A model generated the notes under the pieces. It saw nothing but the letters and a program-made list of their open reading frames with translations. It had not been told where the DNA came from and searched no databases. 64,000 bases of DNA from positions 16,130,001 to 16,194,000 of the forward strand of contig NC_072805.1 of assembly GCF_028583425.1 (NCBI RefSeq), read 5' to 3'. Every line of letters begins with the position of its first letter. The first letter of the stretch is position 1. The DNA comes from Eublepharis macularius. Lineage: Eukaryota; Chordata; Lepidosauria; Squamata; Eublepharidae. Of the stretch, positions 23,470 to 36,969 are shown one piece after another. The position numbers were made by a program, and so were the translations under genes.

Positions 23470-26400
23470 TTGTCCATGATGTTCAGATCCCTTGGATCCA
23501 TCTTCACAATCCTGAGGCCTTCTTCAACGTCTGAGACCAAACGTGAAACTTTAAATTCTATAAAAGACATCCAGAGATCTCACCTCTTGTCCATGACGTT
23601 CAGATCCCTTCGATCCATCTTCACAGTCCTGAGGCCTTCTTCCACGTTGGAGACCAAACCTGAAACTTTAAATTCTATAAAAGACATCCGGAGATCTCAC
23701 CTCTTGTCCATGATGTTCAAATCCCTTGGATCCATCTTCACAATCCTGAGGCCTTCTTCCACCTCGGAGACCAAACCTGACACTTTAAATTCTATAAAAG
23801 ACATCCAGAGATCTCACCTCTTGTCCATGATGTTCAGATCCCTTGGATCCATCTTCACAGTCCTGAGGCCTTCTTCCACGTCGGAGACCAAACCTGACAC
23901 TTTAAATTCTATAAAAGACATCCAGAGATCTCACCTCTTGTCCATGATGTTAAGATCCCTTGGAGCCATCTCCACAATCCTGAGGCCTTCTTCAACGTCT
24001 GAGACCAAACCTGAAACTTTAAATTCTATAAAAGAAATCCAGAGATCTCACCTCTTGTCCATGATGTTCAGATTCCTTGAATCCATCTTCACAGTCCTGA
24101 GGCCTTCTTCCACGTCGGAGACCAAACCTGAAACTTTAAATTCTATAAAAGACATCCAGAGACCTCACCTCTTGTCCATGATGTTCAGATCCCTTGGATC
24201 CATCTTCACAATCCTGAGGCCTTCTTCCACGTCTGAGACCAAACCTGAAACTTTAAATTCTATAAAAGACATCCAGAGATCTCGCCTCTTCTCCATGATG
24301 TTCAGATCCCTTGGATCCATCTTCACAGTCCTGAGGTCTTCTTCCACGTCGGAGACCAAACCTGAAACTTTAAATTCTATAAAAGACATCCAGAGATCTC
24401 ACCTCTTGTCCATGATGATCAGATCCCTTGGATCCATCTTCACAGTCCTGAGGCCTTCTTCCACGTCAGAGACCAGACCTGAAACTTTAAATTCTATAAA
24501 AGACATCCAGAGATCTCACCTCTTGTCCATGATGTTCATATCCCTTGGATCCATCTTCACAATCCTGAGACCTTTTTCCACGTCTGAGACCAAACCTGAA
24601 ACTTTAAATTCTATAAAAGACATCCAGAGATCTCACCTCTTGTCCATGATGTTCAGATCCCTTGGATCCATCTTCACAATCCTGAGGCCTTCTTCAACGT
24701 CTGAGACCAAACGTGAAACTTTAAATTCTATAAAAGACATCCAGAGATCTCACCTCTTGTCCATGACGTTCAGATCCCTTGGATCCATCTTCACAGTCCT
24801 GAGGCCTTCTTCCACGTTGGAGACCAAACCTGAAACTTTAAATTCTATAAAAGACATCCGGAGATCTCACCTCTTGTCCATGATGTTCAAATCCCTTGGA
24901 TCCATCTTCACAATCCTGAGGCATTCTTCCACCTCGGAGACCAAACCTGACACTTTAAATTCTATAAAAGACATCCAGAGATCTCACCTCTTGTCCATGA
25001 TGTTCAGATCCCTTGGATCCATCTTCACAGTCCTGAGGCCTTCTTCCACGTCAGAGACCAAACCTGACACTTTAAATTCTATAAAAGACATCCAGAGATC
25101 TCACCTCTTGTCCATGATGTTCATATCCCTTGGATCCATCTTCACAATCCTGAGGCATTTTTCCACGACTGAGACCAAACCTGAAACTTTAAATTCTATA
25201 AAAGACATCCAGAGATCTCACCTCTTGTCCATGATGTTCAGATCCCTTGGATCCATCTTCACAGTCCTGAGGCCTTCTTCCACGTCGGAGACCAAACCTG
25301 AAACTTTAAATTCTATAAAAGACATCCAGAGATCTCACCTCTTGTCCATGATGTTCAGATCCCTTGGATCCATCTTCACAGTCCTGAGGCCTTCTTCCAA
25401 GTCTCACACCAAACCTGAAACTTTAAATTCTATAAAAGACATCCAGAGATCTCACCTCTTGTCCATGATGTTCAGATCCCTTGGATCCATCTTCACAGTC
25501 CTGAGGCCTTTTTCCACGTCTGAGACCAAACCTGACACTTTAAATTCTATAAAAGACATCCAGAGATCTCACCTCTTGTCCATGACGTTCATATCCCTTG
25601 GATCCATCTTCACAATCCTGAGGTCTTTTTCCACGTCTGAGACCAAACCTGAAACTTTAAATTCTATAAAAGACATCCAGAGATCGCACCTCTTGTCCAT
25701 GATGTTCAGATCCCTTGGATCCATCTTCACAATCCTGAGGCCTTCTTCCACGTCAGAGACCAAACCTGAAACTTTAAATTCTATAAAAGACATCCAGAGA
25801 TCTCACCTCTTGTCCATGATGTTCAGATCCCTTGGATCCATCTTCACAGTCCTGAGGCCTTCTTCCACGTCGAAGACCAAACCTGAAACTTTAAATTCTA
25901 TAAAAGACATCCGGAGATCTCACCTCTTCTCCATGATGTTCAAATCCTTTGGATCCATCTTCACAATCCTGAGGCCTTCTTCCACGTCAGAGACCACACC
26001 TGAAACTTTAAATTCTATAAAAGACATCCAGAGATCTCACCTCTTGTCCATGATGTTCAGATCCCTTGGATCCATCTTCACAGTCCTGAGGCCTTCTTCC
26101 ACGTCTGAGACAGAACCTGAAACTTTAAATTCTATAAAAGACATCCAGAGATCTCACCTCTTGTCCATGATGTTCATATCCCTTGGATCCATCTTCACAA
26201 TCCTGAGGCATTTTTCCACGACTGAGACCAAACCTGAAACTTTAAATTCTATAAAAGACATCCAGAGATCTCACCTCTTGTCCATGATGTTCAGATCCCT
26301 TGGATCCATCTTCACAGTCCTGAGGCCTTCTTCCACGTCGGAGACCAAACCTGAAACTTTAAATTCTATAAAAGACATCCAGAGATCTCACCTCTTGTCC

Positions 26401-27213
26401 ATGATGTTCAGATCCCTTGGATCCATCTTCACAGTCCTGAGGCCTTCTTCTACGTCGGAGACCAAACCTGAAACTTTAAATTCTATAAAAGACATCCAGA
26501 GATCTCACCTCTTGTCCATGATGTTAAGATCCCTTGGAGCCATCTCCACAATCCTGAGGCCTTCTTCAACGTCTGAGACCAAACCTGAAACTTTAAATTC
26601 TATAAAAGACATCCAGAGATCTCACCTCTTGTCCATGATGTTCAGATTCCTTGGATCCATCTTCACAGTCCTGAGGCCTTCTTCCACGTCGGAGACCAAA
26701 CCTGAAACTTTAAATTCTATAAAAGACATCCAGAGACCTCACCTCTTGTCCATGATGTTCAGATCCCTTGGATCCATCTTCACAATCCTGAGGCCTTCTT
26801 CCACGTCTGAGACCAAACCTGAAACTTTAAATTCTATAAAAGACATCCAGAGATCTCGCCTCTTGTCCATGATGTTCAGATCCCTTGGATCCATCTTCAC
26901 AGTCCTGAGGCCTTCTTCCACGTCGGAGACCAAACCTGAAACTTTAAATTCTATAAAAGACATCCAGAGATCTCACCTCTTGTCCATGATGATCAGATCC
27001 CTTGGATCCATCTTCACAGTCCTGAGGCCTTCTTCCACGTCAGAGACCAGACCTGAAACTTTAAATTCTATAAAAGACATCCAGAGATCTCACCTCTTGT
27101 CCATGATGTTCATATCCCTTGGATCCATCTTCACAATCCTGAGACCTTTTTCCACGTCTGAGACCAAACCTGAAACTTTAAATTCTATAAAAGACATCCA
27201 GAGATCTCACCTC
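23470..27213. repeat. Satellite higher-order repeat, 32 monomers (3,744 bp), copy 2
   Basis: Second near-identical copy of the 32-monomer unit. A third copy begins at 27214 but switches after little more than one monomer to a different series of variants, as an unequal exchange would produce. Confidence 0.9.
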
Positions 27214-30139
27214 TTGTCCATGATGTTCAGATCCCTTGGATCCATCTTCACAATCCTGAGGCCTTCTTCAACGTCTGAGACCAAACGTGAAACTTTAAAT
27301 TCTATAAAAGACATCCAGAGATCTCACCTCTTGTCCATGACGTTCAGATCCCTTGGATCCATCTTCACAATCCTGAGGCATTTTTCCACGACTGAGACCA
27401 AACCTGAAACTTTAAATTCTATAAAAGACATCCAGAGATCTCACCTCTTGTCCATGATGTTCATATCCCTTGGATCCATCTTCACAATCCTGAGGCATTT
27501 TTCCACGACTGAGACCAAACCTGAAACTTTAAATTCTATAAAAGACATCCAGAGATCTCACCTCTTGTCCATGATGTTCAGATCCCTTGGATCCATCTTC
27601 ACAGTCCTGAGGCCTTCTTCCACGTCGGAGACCAAACCTGAAACTTTAAATTCTATAAAAGACATCCAGAGATCTCACCTCTTGTCCATGATGTTAAGAT
27701 CCCTTGGAGCCATCTCCACAATTCTGAGGCCTTCTTCAACGTCTGAGACCAAACCTGAAACTTTAAATTCTATAAAAGACATCCAGAGATCTCACCTCTT
27801 GTCCATGATGTTCAGATTCCTTGGATCCATCTTCACAGTCCTGAGGCCTTCTTCCACGTCGGAGACCAAACCTGAAACTTTAAATTCTATAAAAGACATC
27901 CAGAGACCTCACCTCTTGTCCATGATGTTCAGATCCCTTGGATCCATCTTCACAATCCTGAGGCCTTCTTCCACGTCTGAGACCAAACCTGAAACTTTAA
28001 ATTCTATAAAAGACATCCAGAGATCTCACCTCTTGTCCATGATGTTCAGATCCCTTGGATCCATCTTCACAGTCCTGAGGCCTTCTTCCAAGTCTCACAC
28101 CAAACCTGAAACTTTAAATTCTATAAAAGACATCCAGAGATCTCACCTCTTGTCCATGATGTTCAGATCCCTTGGAGCCATCTTCACAATCCTGAGGCCT
28201 TCTTCAACGTCTGAGACCAAACCTGAAACTTTAAATTCTATAAAAGATATCCAGAGATCTCACCTCTTGTCCATGATGTTCAGATCCCTTGGATCCATCT
28301 TCACAGTCCTGAGGCCTTCTTCCACGTTGGAGACCAAACCTGAAACTTTAAATTCTATAAAAGACATCCGGAGATCTCACCTCTTGTCCATGATGTTCAA
28401 ATCCCTTGGATCCATCTTCACAATCCTGAGGCCTTCTTCCACCTCGGAGACCAAACCTGACACTTTAAATTCTATAAAAGACATCCAGAGATCTCACCTC
28501 TTGTCCATGATGTTCAGATCCCTTGGATCCATCTTCACAGTCCTGAGGCCTTCTTCCAAGTCTCACACCAAACCTGACACTTTAAATTCTATAAAAGACA
28601 TCCAGAGATCTCACCTCTTGTCCATGATGTTCAGATCCCTTGGATCCATCTTCACAGTCCTGAGGCCTTCTTCCAAGTCTCACACCAAACCTGAAACTTT
28701 AAATTCTATAAAAGACATCCAGAGATCTCACCTCTTGTCCATGATGTTCAGATCCCTTGGAGCCATCTTCACAATCCTGAGGCCTTCTTCAACGTCTGAG
28801 ACCAAACCTGAAATTTTAAATTCTATAAAAGACATCCAGAGATCTCACCTCTTGTCCGTGATGTTCAGATCCCTTGGATCCATCTTCACAGTCCTGTGGC
28901 CTTCATCCACGTCTGAGACCAGACCTGAAACTTTAAATTCTATAAAAGACATCCGGAGATCTCACCTCTTGTCCATGATGTTCAGATCCGTTGGATCCAT
29001 CTTCACAGTCCTGAGGCCTTCTTCCATGTCAGAGACCAAACTTGAAACTTTAAATTCTATAAAAGACATCCAGAGATCTCACCTCTTGTCCATGATGTTC
29101 AGATCCCTTGGATCCATCTTCACAATCCTGAGGCCTTTTTCCACGTCTGCGGCCAAACCTGAAACTTTAAATTCTATGAAAGACATCCAGAGATCTCACC
29201 TCTTGTCCATGATGTTCAGATCCCTTGGATCCATCTTCACAATCCTGAGGCCTTCTTCCACGTCTGAGACCGAACCTGAACCTTTAAATTCTATAAAAGA
29301 CATCCAGAGATCTCACCTCTTGTCCATGATGTTCAAATCCCTTGGATCCATCTTCACAATCCTGAGGCCTTCTTCCACGTCGGAGACCAAACCTGAAATT
29401 TTAAATTCTATAAAAGACATCCAGAGATCTCACCTCTTGTCCATGATGTTCAGATCCCTTGGATCCATCTTCACAGTCCTGAGGCCTTCATCCACGTCGG
29501 AGACCAAACCTGAAACTTTAAATTCTATAAAAGACATCCAGAGATCTCACCTCTTGTCCATGATGTTCAGATCCCTTGGTTCCATCTTCACAATCCTGAG
29601 GCCTTCTTCCACGTCTGAGACCGAACCTGAAACTTTAAATTCTCTAAAAGACATCCGGAGATCTCACCTCTTGTCCATGATGTTCAAATCCCTTGGATCC
29701 ATCTTCACAATCCTGAGGCCTTCTTCCACGTCAGAGACGAAACCTGAAACTTTAAATTCTATAGAAGACATCCAGAGATCTCACCTCTTGTCCATGATGT
29801 TCAGATCCCTTGGATCCATCTTCACAGTCCTGAGGCCTTCTTCCACGTCGGAGACCAAACCTGAAACTTTACATTCTAAAAAAGACATCCAGAGATCTCA
29901 CCTCTTGTCCATGATGTTCAGATCCCTTGGATCCATCTTCACAGTCCTGAGGCCTTCTTCCACGTCTGAGACCAAACTTGAAACTTTAAATTCTATAAAA
30001 GACATCCAGAGATCTCACCTCTTGTCCATGATGTTCAAATCCCTTGGATCCATCTTCACAATCCTGAGGCCTTCTTCCACGTCGGAGACCAATCCTGAAA
30101 CTTTAAATTCTATAAAAGACATCCAGAGATCTCACCTCT
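27214..30139. repeat. Satellite sub-block B: transition series
   Basis: After the truncated third 32-mer, monomers with the 'aagtctcacacc' variant recur (28090, 28558, 28676). The monomers then grade into a more varied set from about 28850 with variants not seen to the left (gtccgtgatg, gaccgaacctg, ctctaaaag). This is the boundary between the left and right variant populations of the array. Confidence 0.7.
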
Positions 30140-33100
30140 TTGACCATGATGTTCAGATCCCTTGGATCCATCTTCACAGTCCTGAGGCCTTCTTCTATGT
30201 CGGAGACCAAACCTGAAACTTTAAATTCTATAAAAGACATCCAGAGATCTCACCTCTTGTCCATGATGTTCAGATCCCTTGGATCCATCTTCACAGTCCT
30301 GAGGCCTTTTTCCACGACGGAGACCAAACCTGAAACTTTAAATTCTATAAAAGACATCCAGAGATCTCACCTCTTGTCCAGGATGTTCAGATCCCTTGGA
30401 TCCATTTTCACAATCCTGAGGCCTTCTTCCACGTCGGAGACCAAACCTGAAACTTTAAATTCTATAAAAGACATCCAGAGATCTCACCTCTTGTCCATGA
30501 TGTTCAAATCCCTTGGATCCATCTTCACAATCCTGAGGCCTTCTTCCACGTCAGAGACCAGACCTGAAACTTTAAATTCTATAAAAGACATCCAGAGATC
30601 TCACCTCTTGTCCATGATGTTCAGATTCCTTGGATCCATCTTCACAGTCCTGAGGCCTTCTTCCATGTCAGAGACCAAACTTGAAACTTTAAATTCTATA
30701 AAAGACATCCAGAGATCTCACCTCTTGTCCATGATGTTCAGATCCTTTGGATCCATCTTCACAATCCTGAGGTCTTTTTCCACGTCTGAGACCAAACCTG
30801 AAACTTTAAATTCTATAAAAGACATCCAGAGATCTCACCTCTTGTCCATGATGTTCAGATCCCTTGGATCCATCTTCACAATCCTGAGGCCTTCTTCCAC
30901 GTCTGAGACCGAACCTGAAACTTTAAATTCTATAAAAGACATCCAGAGATCTCACCTCTTGTCCATGATGTTCAGATCCCTTGGTTCCATCTTCACAATC
31001 CTGAGGCCTTCTTCCACGTCTGAGACCGAACCTGAAACTTTAAATTCTCTAAAAGACATCCGGAGATCTCACCTCTTGTCCATGATGTTCAAATCCCTTG
31101 GATCCATCTTCACAATCCTGAGGCCTTCTTCCACGTCTGAGACCGAACCTGAAACTTTAAATTCTCTAAAAGACATCCGGAGATCTCACCTCTTGTCCAT
31201 GATGTTCAAATCCCTTGGATCCATCTTCACAATCCTGAGGCCTTCATCCACGTCGGAGACGAAACCTGAAACTTTAAATTCTATAAAAGACATCCAGAGA
31301 TCTCACCTCTTGTCCGTGATGTTCAGATCCCTTGGATCCATCTTCACAGTCCTGAGGCCTTCTTCCACGTCGGAGACCAAACCTGAAACTTTAAATTCCA
31401 TAAAAGACATCCAGAGATCTCACCTCTTGTCCATGATGTTCAAATCCCTTGGATCCATCTTCACAATCCTGAGGCCTTCTTCCACGTCAGAGACCAGACA
31501 TGAAACTTTAAATTCTATAAAAGACATCCAGAGATCTCACCTCTTGTCCATGATGTTCAGATTCCTTGGATCCATCTTCACAGTCCTGAGGCCTTCTTCC
31601 ATGTCAGAGACCAAACTTGAAACTTTAAATTCTATAAAAGACATCCAGAGATCTCACCTCTTGTCCATGATGTTCAGATCCTTTGGATCCATCTTCACAA
31701 TCCTGAGGTCTTTTTCCACGTCTGAGACCAAACCTGAAACTTTAAATTCTATAAAAGACATCCAGAGATCTCACCTCTTGTCCATGATGTTCAGATCCCT
31801 TGGATCCATCTTCACAATCCTGAGGCCTTCTTCCACGTCTGAGACCGAACCTGAAACTTTAAATTCTATAAAAGACATCCAGAGATCTCACCTCTTGTCC
31901 ATGATGTTCAGATCCCTTGGTTCCATCTTCACAATCCTGAGGCCTTCTTCCACGTCTGAGACCGAACCTGAAACTTTAAATTCTCTAAAAGACATCCGGA
32001 GATCTCACCTCTTGTCCATGATGTTCAAATCCCTTGGATCCATCTTCACAATCCTGAGGCCTTCTTCCACGTCTGAGACCGAACCTGAAACTTTAAATTC
32101 TCTAAAAGACATCCGGAGATCTCACCTCTTGTCCATGATGTTCAAATCCCTTGGATCCATCTTCACAATCCTGAGGCCTTCATCCACGTCGGAGACGAAA
32201 CCTGAAACTTTAAATTCTATAAAAGACATCCAGAGATCTCACCTCTTGTCCGTGATGTTCAGATCCCTTGGATCCATCTTCACAGTCCTGAGGCCTTCTT
32301 CCACGTCGGAGACCAAACCTGAAACTTTAAATTCCATAAAAGACATCCAGAGATCTCACCTCTTGTCCATGATGTTCAAATCCCTTGGATCCATCTTCAC
32401 AATCCTGAGGCCTTCTTCCACGTCGGAGACCAAACCTGAAACTTTAAATTCTATAAAAGACATCCAGAGATCTCACCTCTTGTCCATGATGTTCAGATCC
32501 CTTGGATCCATCTTCACAGTCCTGAGGCCTTCTTCCACGTCTGAGACTGAACCTGAAACTTTCAATTCTATAAAAGACATCCGGAGATCTCACCTCTTGT
32601 CCATGATGTTCAGATCCCTTGGATCCATCTTCACAATCCTGAGGCTTTCTTCAACGTCTGAGACCAAACCTGAAACTTTAAATTCTATAGACATCCAGAG
32701 ATCTCACCTCTTGTCCATGATGTTCAGATCCCTTGGATCCATCTTCACAGTCCTGAGGCCTTCTTCCAAGTCTGACACCAAACCTGAAATTTTAAATTCT
32801 ATAAAAGAAATCCAGAGATCTCACCTCTTGTCCATGATGTTCAGATCCCTTGGATCCATCTTCACAGTCCTGAGGCCTTCTTCCACGTCGGAGACCGAAC
32901 CTGAAACTTTAAATTCTCTAAAAGACATCCGGAGATCTCACCTCTTGTCCATGATGTTCAAATCCCTTGGATCCATCTTCACAATCCTGAGGCCTTCTTC
33001 CACGTCAGAGACGAAACCTGAAACTTTAAATTCTATAGAAGACATCCAGAGATCTCACCTCTTGTCCATGATGTTCAGATCCCTTGGATCCATCTTCACA

Positions 33101-36100
33101 GTCCTGAGGCCTTCTTCCACGTCGGAGACCAAACCTGAAACTTTACATTCTAAAAAAGACATCCAGAGATCTCACCTCTTGTCCATGATGTTCAGATCCC
33201 TTGGATCCATCTTCACAGTCCTGAGGCCTTCTTCCACGTCTGAGACTGAACCTGAAACTTTCAATTCTATAAAAGACATCCGGAGATCTCACCTCTTGTC
33301 CATGATGTTCAAATCCCTTGGACCATCTTCACAATCCTGAGGCCTTCTTCCAAGTCGGAGACCAAACCTGAAACTTTAAATTCTATAAAAGACATCCAGA
33401 GATCTCACCTCTTTGACCATGATGTTCAGATCCCTTGGATCCATCTTCACAGTCCTGAGGCCTTCTTCTATGTCGGAGACCAAACCTGAAACTTTAAATT
33501 CTATAAAAGACATCCAGAGATCTCACCTCTTGTCCATGATGTTCAGATCCCTTGGATCCATCTTCACACTCCTGAGGCCTTTTTCCACGTCGGAGACCAA
33601 ACCTGAAACTTTAAATTCTATAAAAGACATCCAGAGATCTCACCTCTTGTCCAGGATGTTCAGATCCCTTGGATCCATTTTCACAATCCTGAGGCCTTCT
33701 TCCACGTCGGAGACCAAACCTGAAACTTTAAATTCTATAAAAGACATCCAGAGATCTCACCTCTTGTCCATGATGTTCAAATCCCTTGGATCCATCTTCA
33801 CAATCCTGAGGCCTTCTTCCACGTCAGAGACCAGACCTGAAACTTTAAATTCTATAAAAGACATCCAGAGATCTCACCTCTTGTCCATGATGTTCAGATT
33901 CCTTGGATCCATCTTCACAGTCCTGAGGCCTTCTTCCATGTCAGAGACCAAACTTGAAACTTTAAATTCTATAAAAGACATCCAGAGATCTCACCTCTTG
34001 TCCATGATGTTCAGATCCTTTGGATCCATCTTCACAATCCTGAGGCCTTTTTCCACGTCTGAGACCAAACCTGAAACTTTAAATTCTATAAAAGACATCC
34101 AGAGATCTCACCTCTTGTCCATGATGTTCAGATCCCTTGGATCCATCTTCACAATCCTGAGGCCTTCTTCCACGTCTGAGACCGAACCTGAAACTTTAAA
34201 TTCTATAAAAGACATCCAGAGATCTCACCTCTTGTCCATGATGTTCAGATCCCTTGGTTCCATCTTCACAATCCTGAGGCCTTCTTCCACGTCTGAGACC
34301 GAACCTGAAACTTTAAATTCTCTAAAAGACATCCGGAGATCTCACCTCTTGTCCATGATGTTCAAATCCCTTGGATCCATCTTCACAATCCTGAGGCCTT
34401 CTTCCACGTCTGAGACCGAACCTGAAACTTTAAATTCTCTAAAAGACATCCAGAGATCTCACCTCTTGTCCATGATGTTCAAATCCCTTGGATCCATCTT
34501 CACAATCCTGAGGCCTTCATCCACGTCGGAGACGAAACCTGAAACTTTAAATTCTATAAAAGACATCCAGAGATCTCACCTCTTGTCCGTGATGTTCAGA
34601 TCCCTTGGATCCATCTTCACAGTCCTGAGGCCTTCTTCCACGTCGGAGACCAAACCTGAAACTTTAAATTCCATAAAAGACATCCAGAGATCTCACCTCT
34701 TGTCCATGATGTTCAAATCCCTTGGATCCATCTTCACAATCCTGAGGCCTTCTTCCACGTCGGAGACCAAACCTGAAATTTTAAATTCTATAAAAGACAT
34801 CCAGAGATCTCACCTCTTGTCCATGATGTTCAGATCCCTTGGATCCATCTTCACAGTCCTGAGGCCTTCTTCCACGTCTGAGACTGAACCTGAAACTTTA
34901 AATTCTATAAAAGACATCCAGAGATCTCACCTCTTGTCCATGATGTTCAGATCCCTTGGTTCCATCTTCACAATCCTGAGGCCTTCTTCCACCTCGGAGA
35001 CCAAACCTGACACTTTAAATTCTATAAAAGACATCCGGAGATCTCACCTCTTGTCCATGATGTTCAAATCCCTTGGATCCATCTTCACAATCCTGAGGCC
35101 TTCTTCCACGTCAGAGACGAAACCTGAAACTTTAAATTCTATAGAAGACATCCAGAGATCTCACCTCTTGTCCATGATGTTCAGATCCCTTGGATCCATC
35201 TTCACAGTCCTGAGGCCTTCTTCCACGTCGGAGACCAAACCTGAAACTTTAAATTCTATAAAAGACATCCAGAGATCTCACCTCTTGTCCATGATGTTCA
35301 GATCCCTTGGATCCATCTTCACAGTCCTGAGGCCTTCTTCCACGTCTGAGACTGAACCTGAAACTTTCAATTCTATAAAAGACATCCGGAGATCTCACCT
35401 CTTGTCCATGATGTTCAAATCCCTTGGATCCATCTTCACAATCCTGAGGCCTTCTTCCACGTCGGAGACCAAACCTGAAACTTTAAATTCTATAAAAGAC
35501 ATCCAGAGATCTCACCTCTTTGTCCATGATGTTCAGATCCCTTGGATCCATCTTCACAGTCCTGAGGCCTTCTTCTACGTCGGAGACCAAACCTGAAACT
35601 TTAAATTCTATAAAAGACATCCAGAGATCTCACCTCTTGTCCATGATGTTCAGATCCCTTGGATCCATCTTCACACTCCTGAGGCCTTTTTCCACGTCGG
35701 AGACCAAACCTGAAACTTTAAATTCTATAAAAGACATCCAGAGATCTCACCTCTTGTCCATGATGTTCAGATCCCTTGGATCCATCTTCACAGTCCTGAG
35801 GCCTTCTTCCACGTCGGAGACCAAACCTGGAACTTTAAATTCTATAAAAGACATCCAGAGATCTCACCTCTTGTCCATGATGTTCAGATCCCTTGGATCC
35901 ATCTTCACAGTCCTGAGGCCTTCTTCCACGTCTGAGACCGAACCTGAAACTTTCATTTCTATAAAAGACATCCGGAGGTCTCACCTCTTATCCATGATGT
36001 TCAAATCCCTTGGATCCATCTTCACAATCCTGAGGCCTTCTTCCACGTCGGAGACCAAACCTGAAACTTTAAATTCTATAAAAGACATCCAGAGATCTCA

Positions 36101-36938
36101 CCTCTTGTCCATGATGTTCAGATCCCTTGGATCCATCTTCACAGTCCTGAGGCCTTCTTCCACGTCTGAGACCGAACCTGAAACTTTCATTTCTATAAAA
36201 GACATCCGGAGGTCTCACCTCTTATCCATGATGTTCAAATCCCTTGGATCCATCTTCACAATCCTGAGGCCTTCTTCCACGTCGGAGACCAAACCTGAAA
36301 CTTTAAATTCTATAAAAGACATCCAGAGATCTCACCTCTTGTCCAGGATGTTCAGATCCCTTGGATCCATCTTCACAATCCTGAGGCCTTCTTCCATGTC
36401 GGAGACCAAACCTGAAACTTTAAATTCTATAAAAGACATCCAGAGATCTCACCTCTTCTCCATGATGTTCAGATCCCTTGGATCCATCTTCACAGTCCTG
36501 AGACCTTCTTCTACGTCGGAGACCAAACCTGAAACTTTAAATTCTATAAAAGACATCCAGAGATCTCACCTCTTGTCCATGATGTTCAGATCCCTTGGAT
36601 CCATCTTCACAATCCTGAGGCCTTTTTCCACGTCTGAGACCGAACCTGAAACTTTAAATTCTATAAAAGACATCCAGAGATCTCACCTCTTGTCCATGAT
36701 GTTCAGATCCCTTGGATCCATCTTCACAGTCCTGAGGCCTTCTTCTACGTCGGAGACCAAACCTGAAACTTTAAATTCTATAAAAGACATCCAGAGATCT
36801 CACCTCTTGTCCATGATGTTCAGATCCCTTGGATCCATCTTCACAATCCTGAGGCCTTTTTCCACGTCTGAGACCGAACCTGAAACTTTAAATTCTATAA
36901 AAGACATCCAGAGATCTCACCTCTTGTCCATGACGTTC
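30140..36938. repeat. Satellite sub-block C: right-hand series with 28-mer and 8-mer higher-order repeats
   Basis: A monomer with an extra base ('cctctttgaccatg' or 'cctctttgtccatg') marks 30140, 33413 and 35520. The first two marks are 3,273 bp apart (28 monomers less 3 bp) and start parallel variant series. Inside the first, an 8-monomer block (936 bp) is duplicated: the 'gaccaga' variant at 30556 recurs at 31492. A shorter pair with 'cttatccatg' recurs at 35990 and 36224, two monomers apart. Confidence 0.85.
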
Positions 36939-36969
36939 CACCACCTCTTTTCCCAGAAAAAAAGCCCTG
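36939..36969 (-). mobile_element. Truncated hAT MITE end abutting the array
   Basis: The array stops in mid-monomer at 'catgacgttc' and continues directly into ccaccacctcttttcccag plus aaaaaaagccctg. This is the terminal ~30 bp of the same MITE family that is complete at 37673-37970. The junction shares 'gttc' with the monomer, so it could be a microhomology join or an old insertion point. Confidence 0.7.

Larger units (their letters stand above)
12311..36938. repeat. 117-bp satellite array, about 210 monomers, 24.6 kb
   Basis: One monomer of 117 bp repeats head-to-tail without spacer from 12311 to 36938. Landmarks in order on the plus strand: aaacctgaaactttaaatt, TATAAAAG, catccAGATCTcac with variants, cttgtccatgatgttca, ccttGGATCCatcttcaca, then ctgaggccttcttccacgt. 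Monomers differ by a few per cent at most, and the same variants recur at fixed multiples of 117 bp (higher-order repeats). The length is 3 x 39 and one plus-strand frame has no stop, so open frames run for up to 3,496 codons (19726-30216). Single-base length changes in a few monomers end some of these frames while the array continues, so I treat it as non-coding satellite. Function is unknown. The true length in the genome may differ, because such arrays assemble poorly. Confidence 0.97.

Noticed and set aside
20421-26963. Repeated 74-codon minus-strand frames in the array
   Set aside because: Each ordinary monomer has a TGA on this strand. The 74-codon frames appear only where a variant base removes one stop.
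19726-30216. A 3,496-codon open frame (and others of 300-1,066 codons) across the satellite as a giant repeat protein
   Set aside because: The monomer is 3 x 39 and one frame lacks stops, so long frames arise automatically. They start at arbitrary positions, end where single monomers change length, and the array continues unchanged. No signal, splice structure or known domain is present.
12311-36938. CRISPR-like array
   Set aside because: There are no spacers: the whole 117 bp repeats, and the context is a vertebrate genome.
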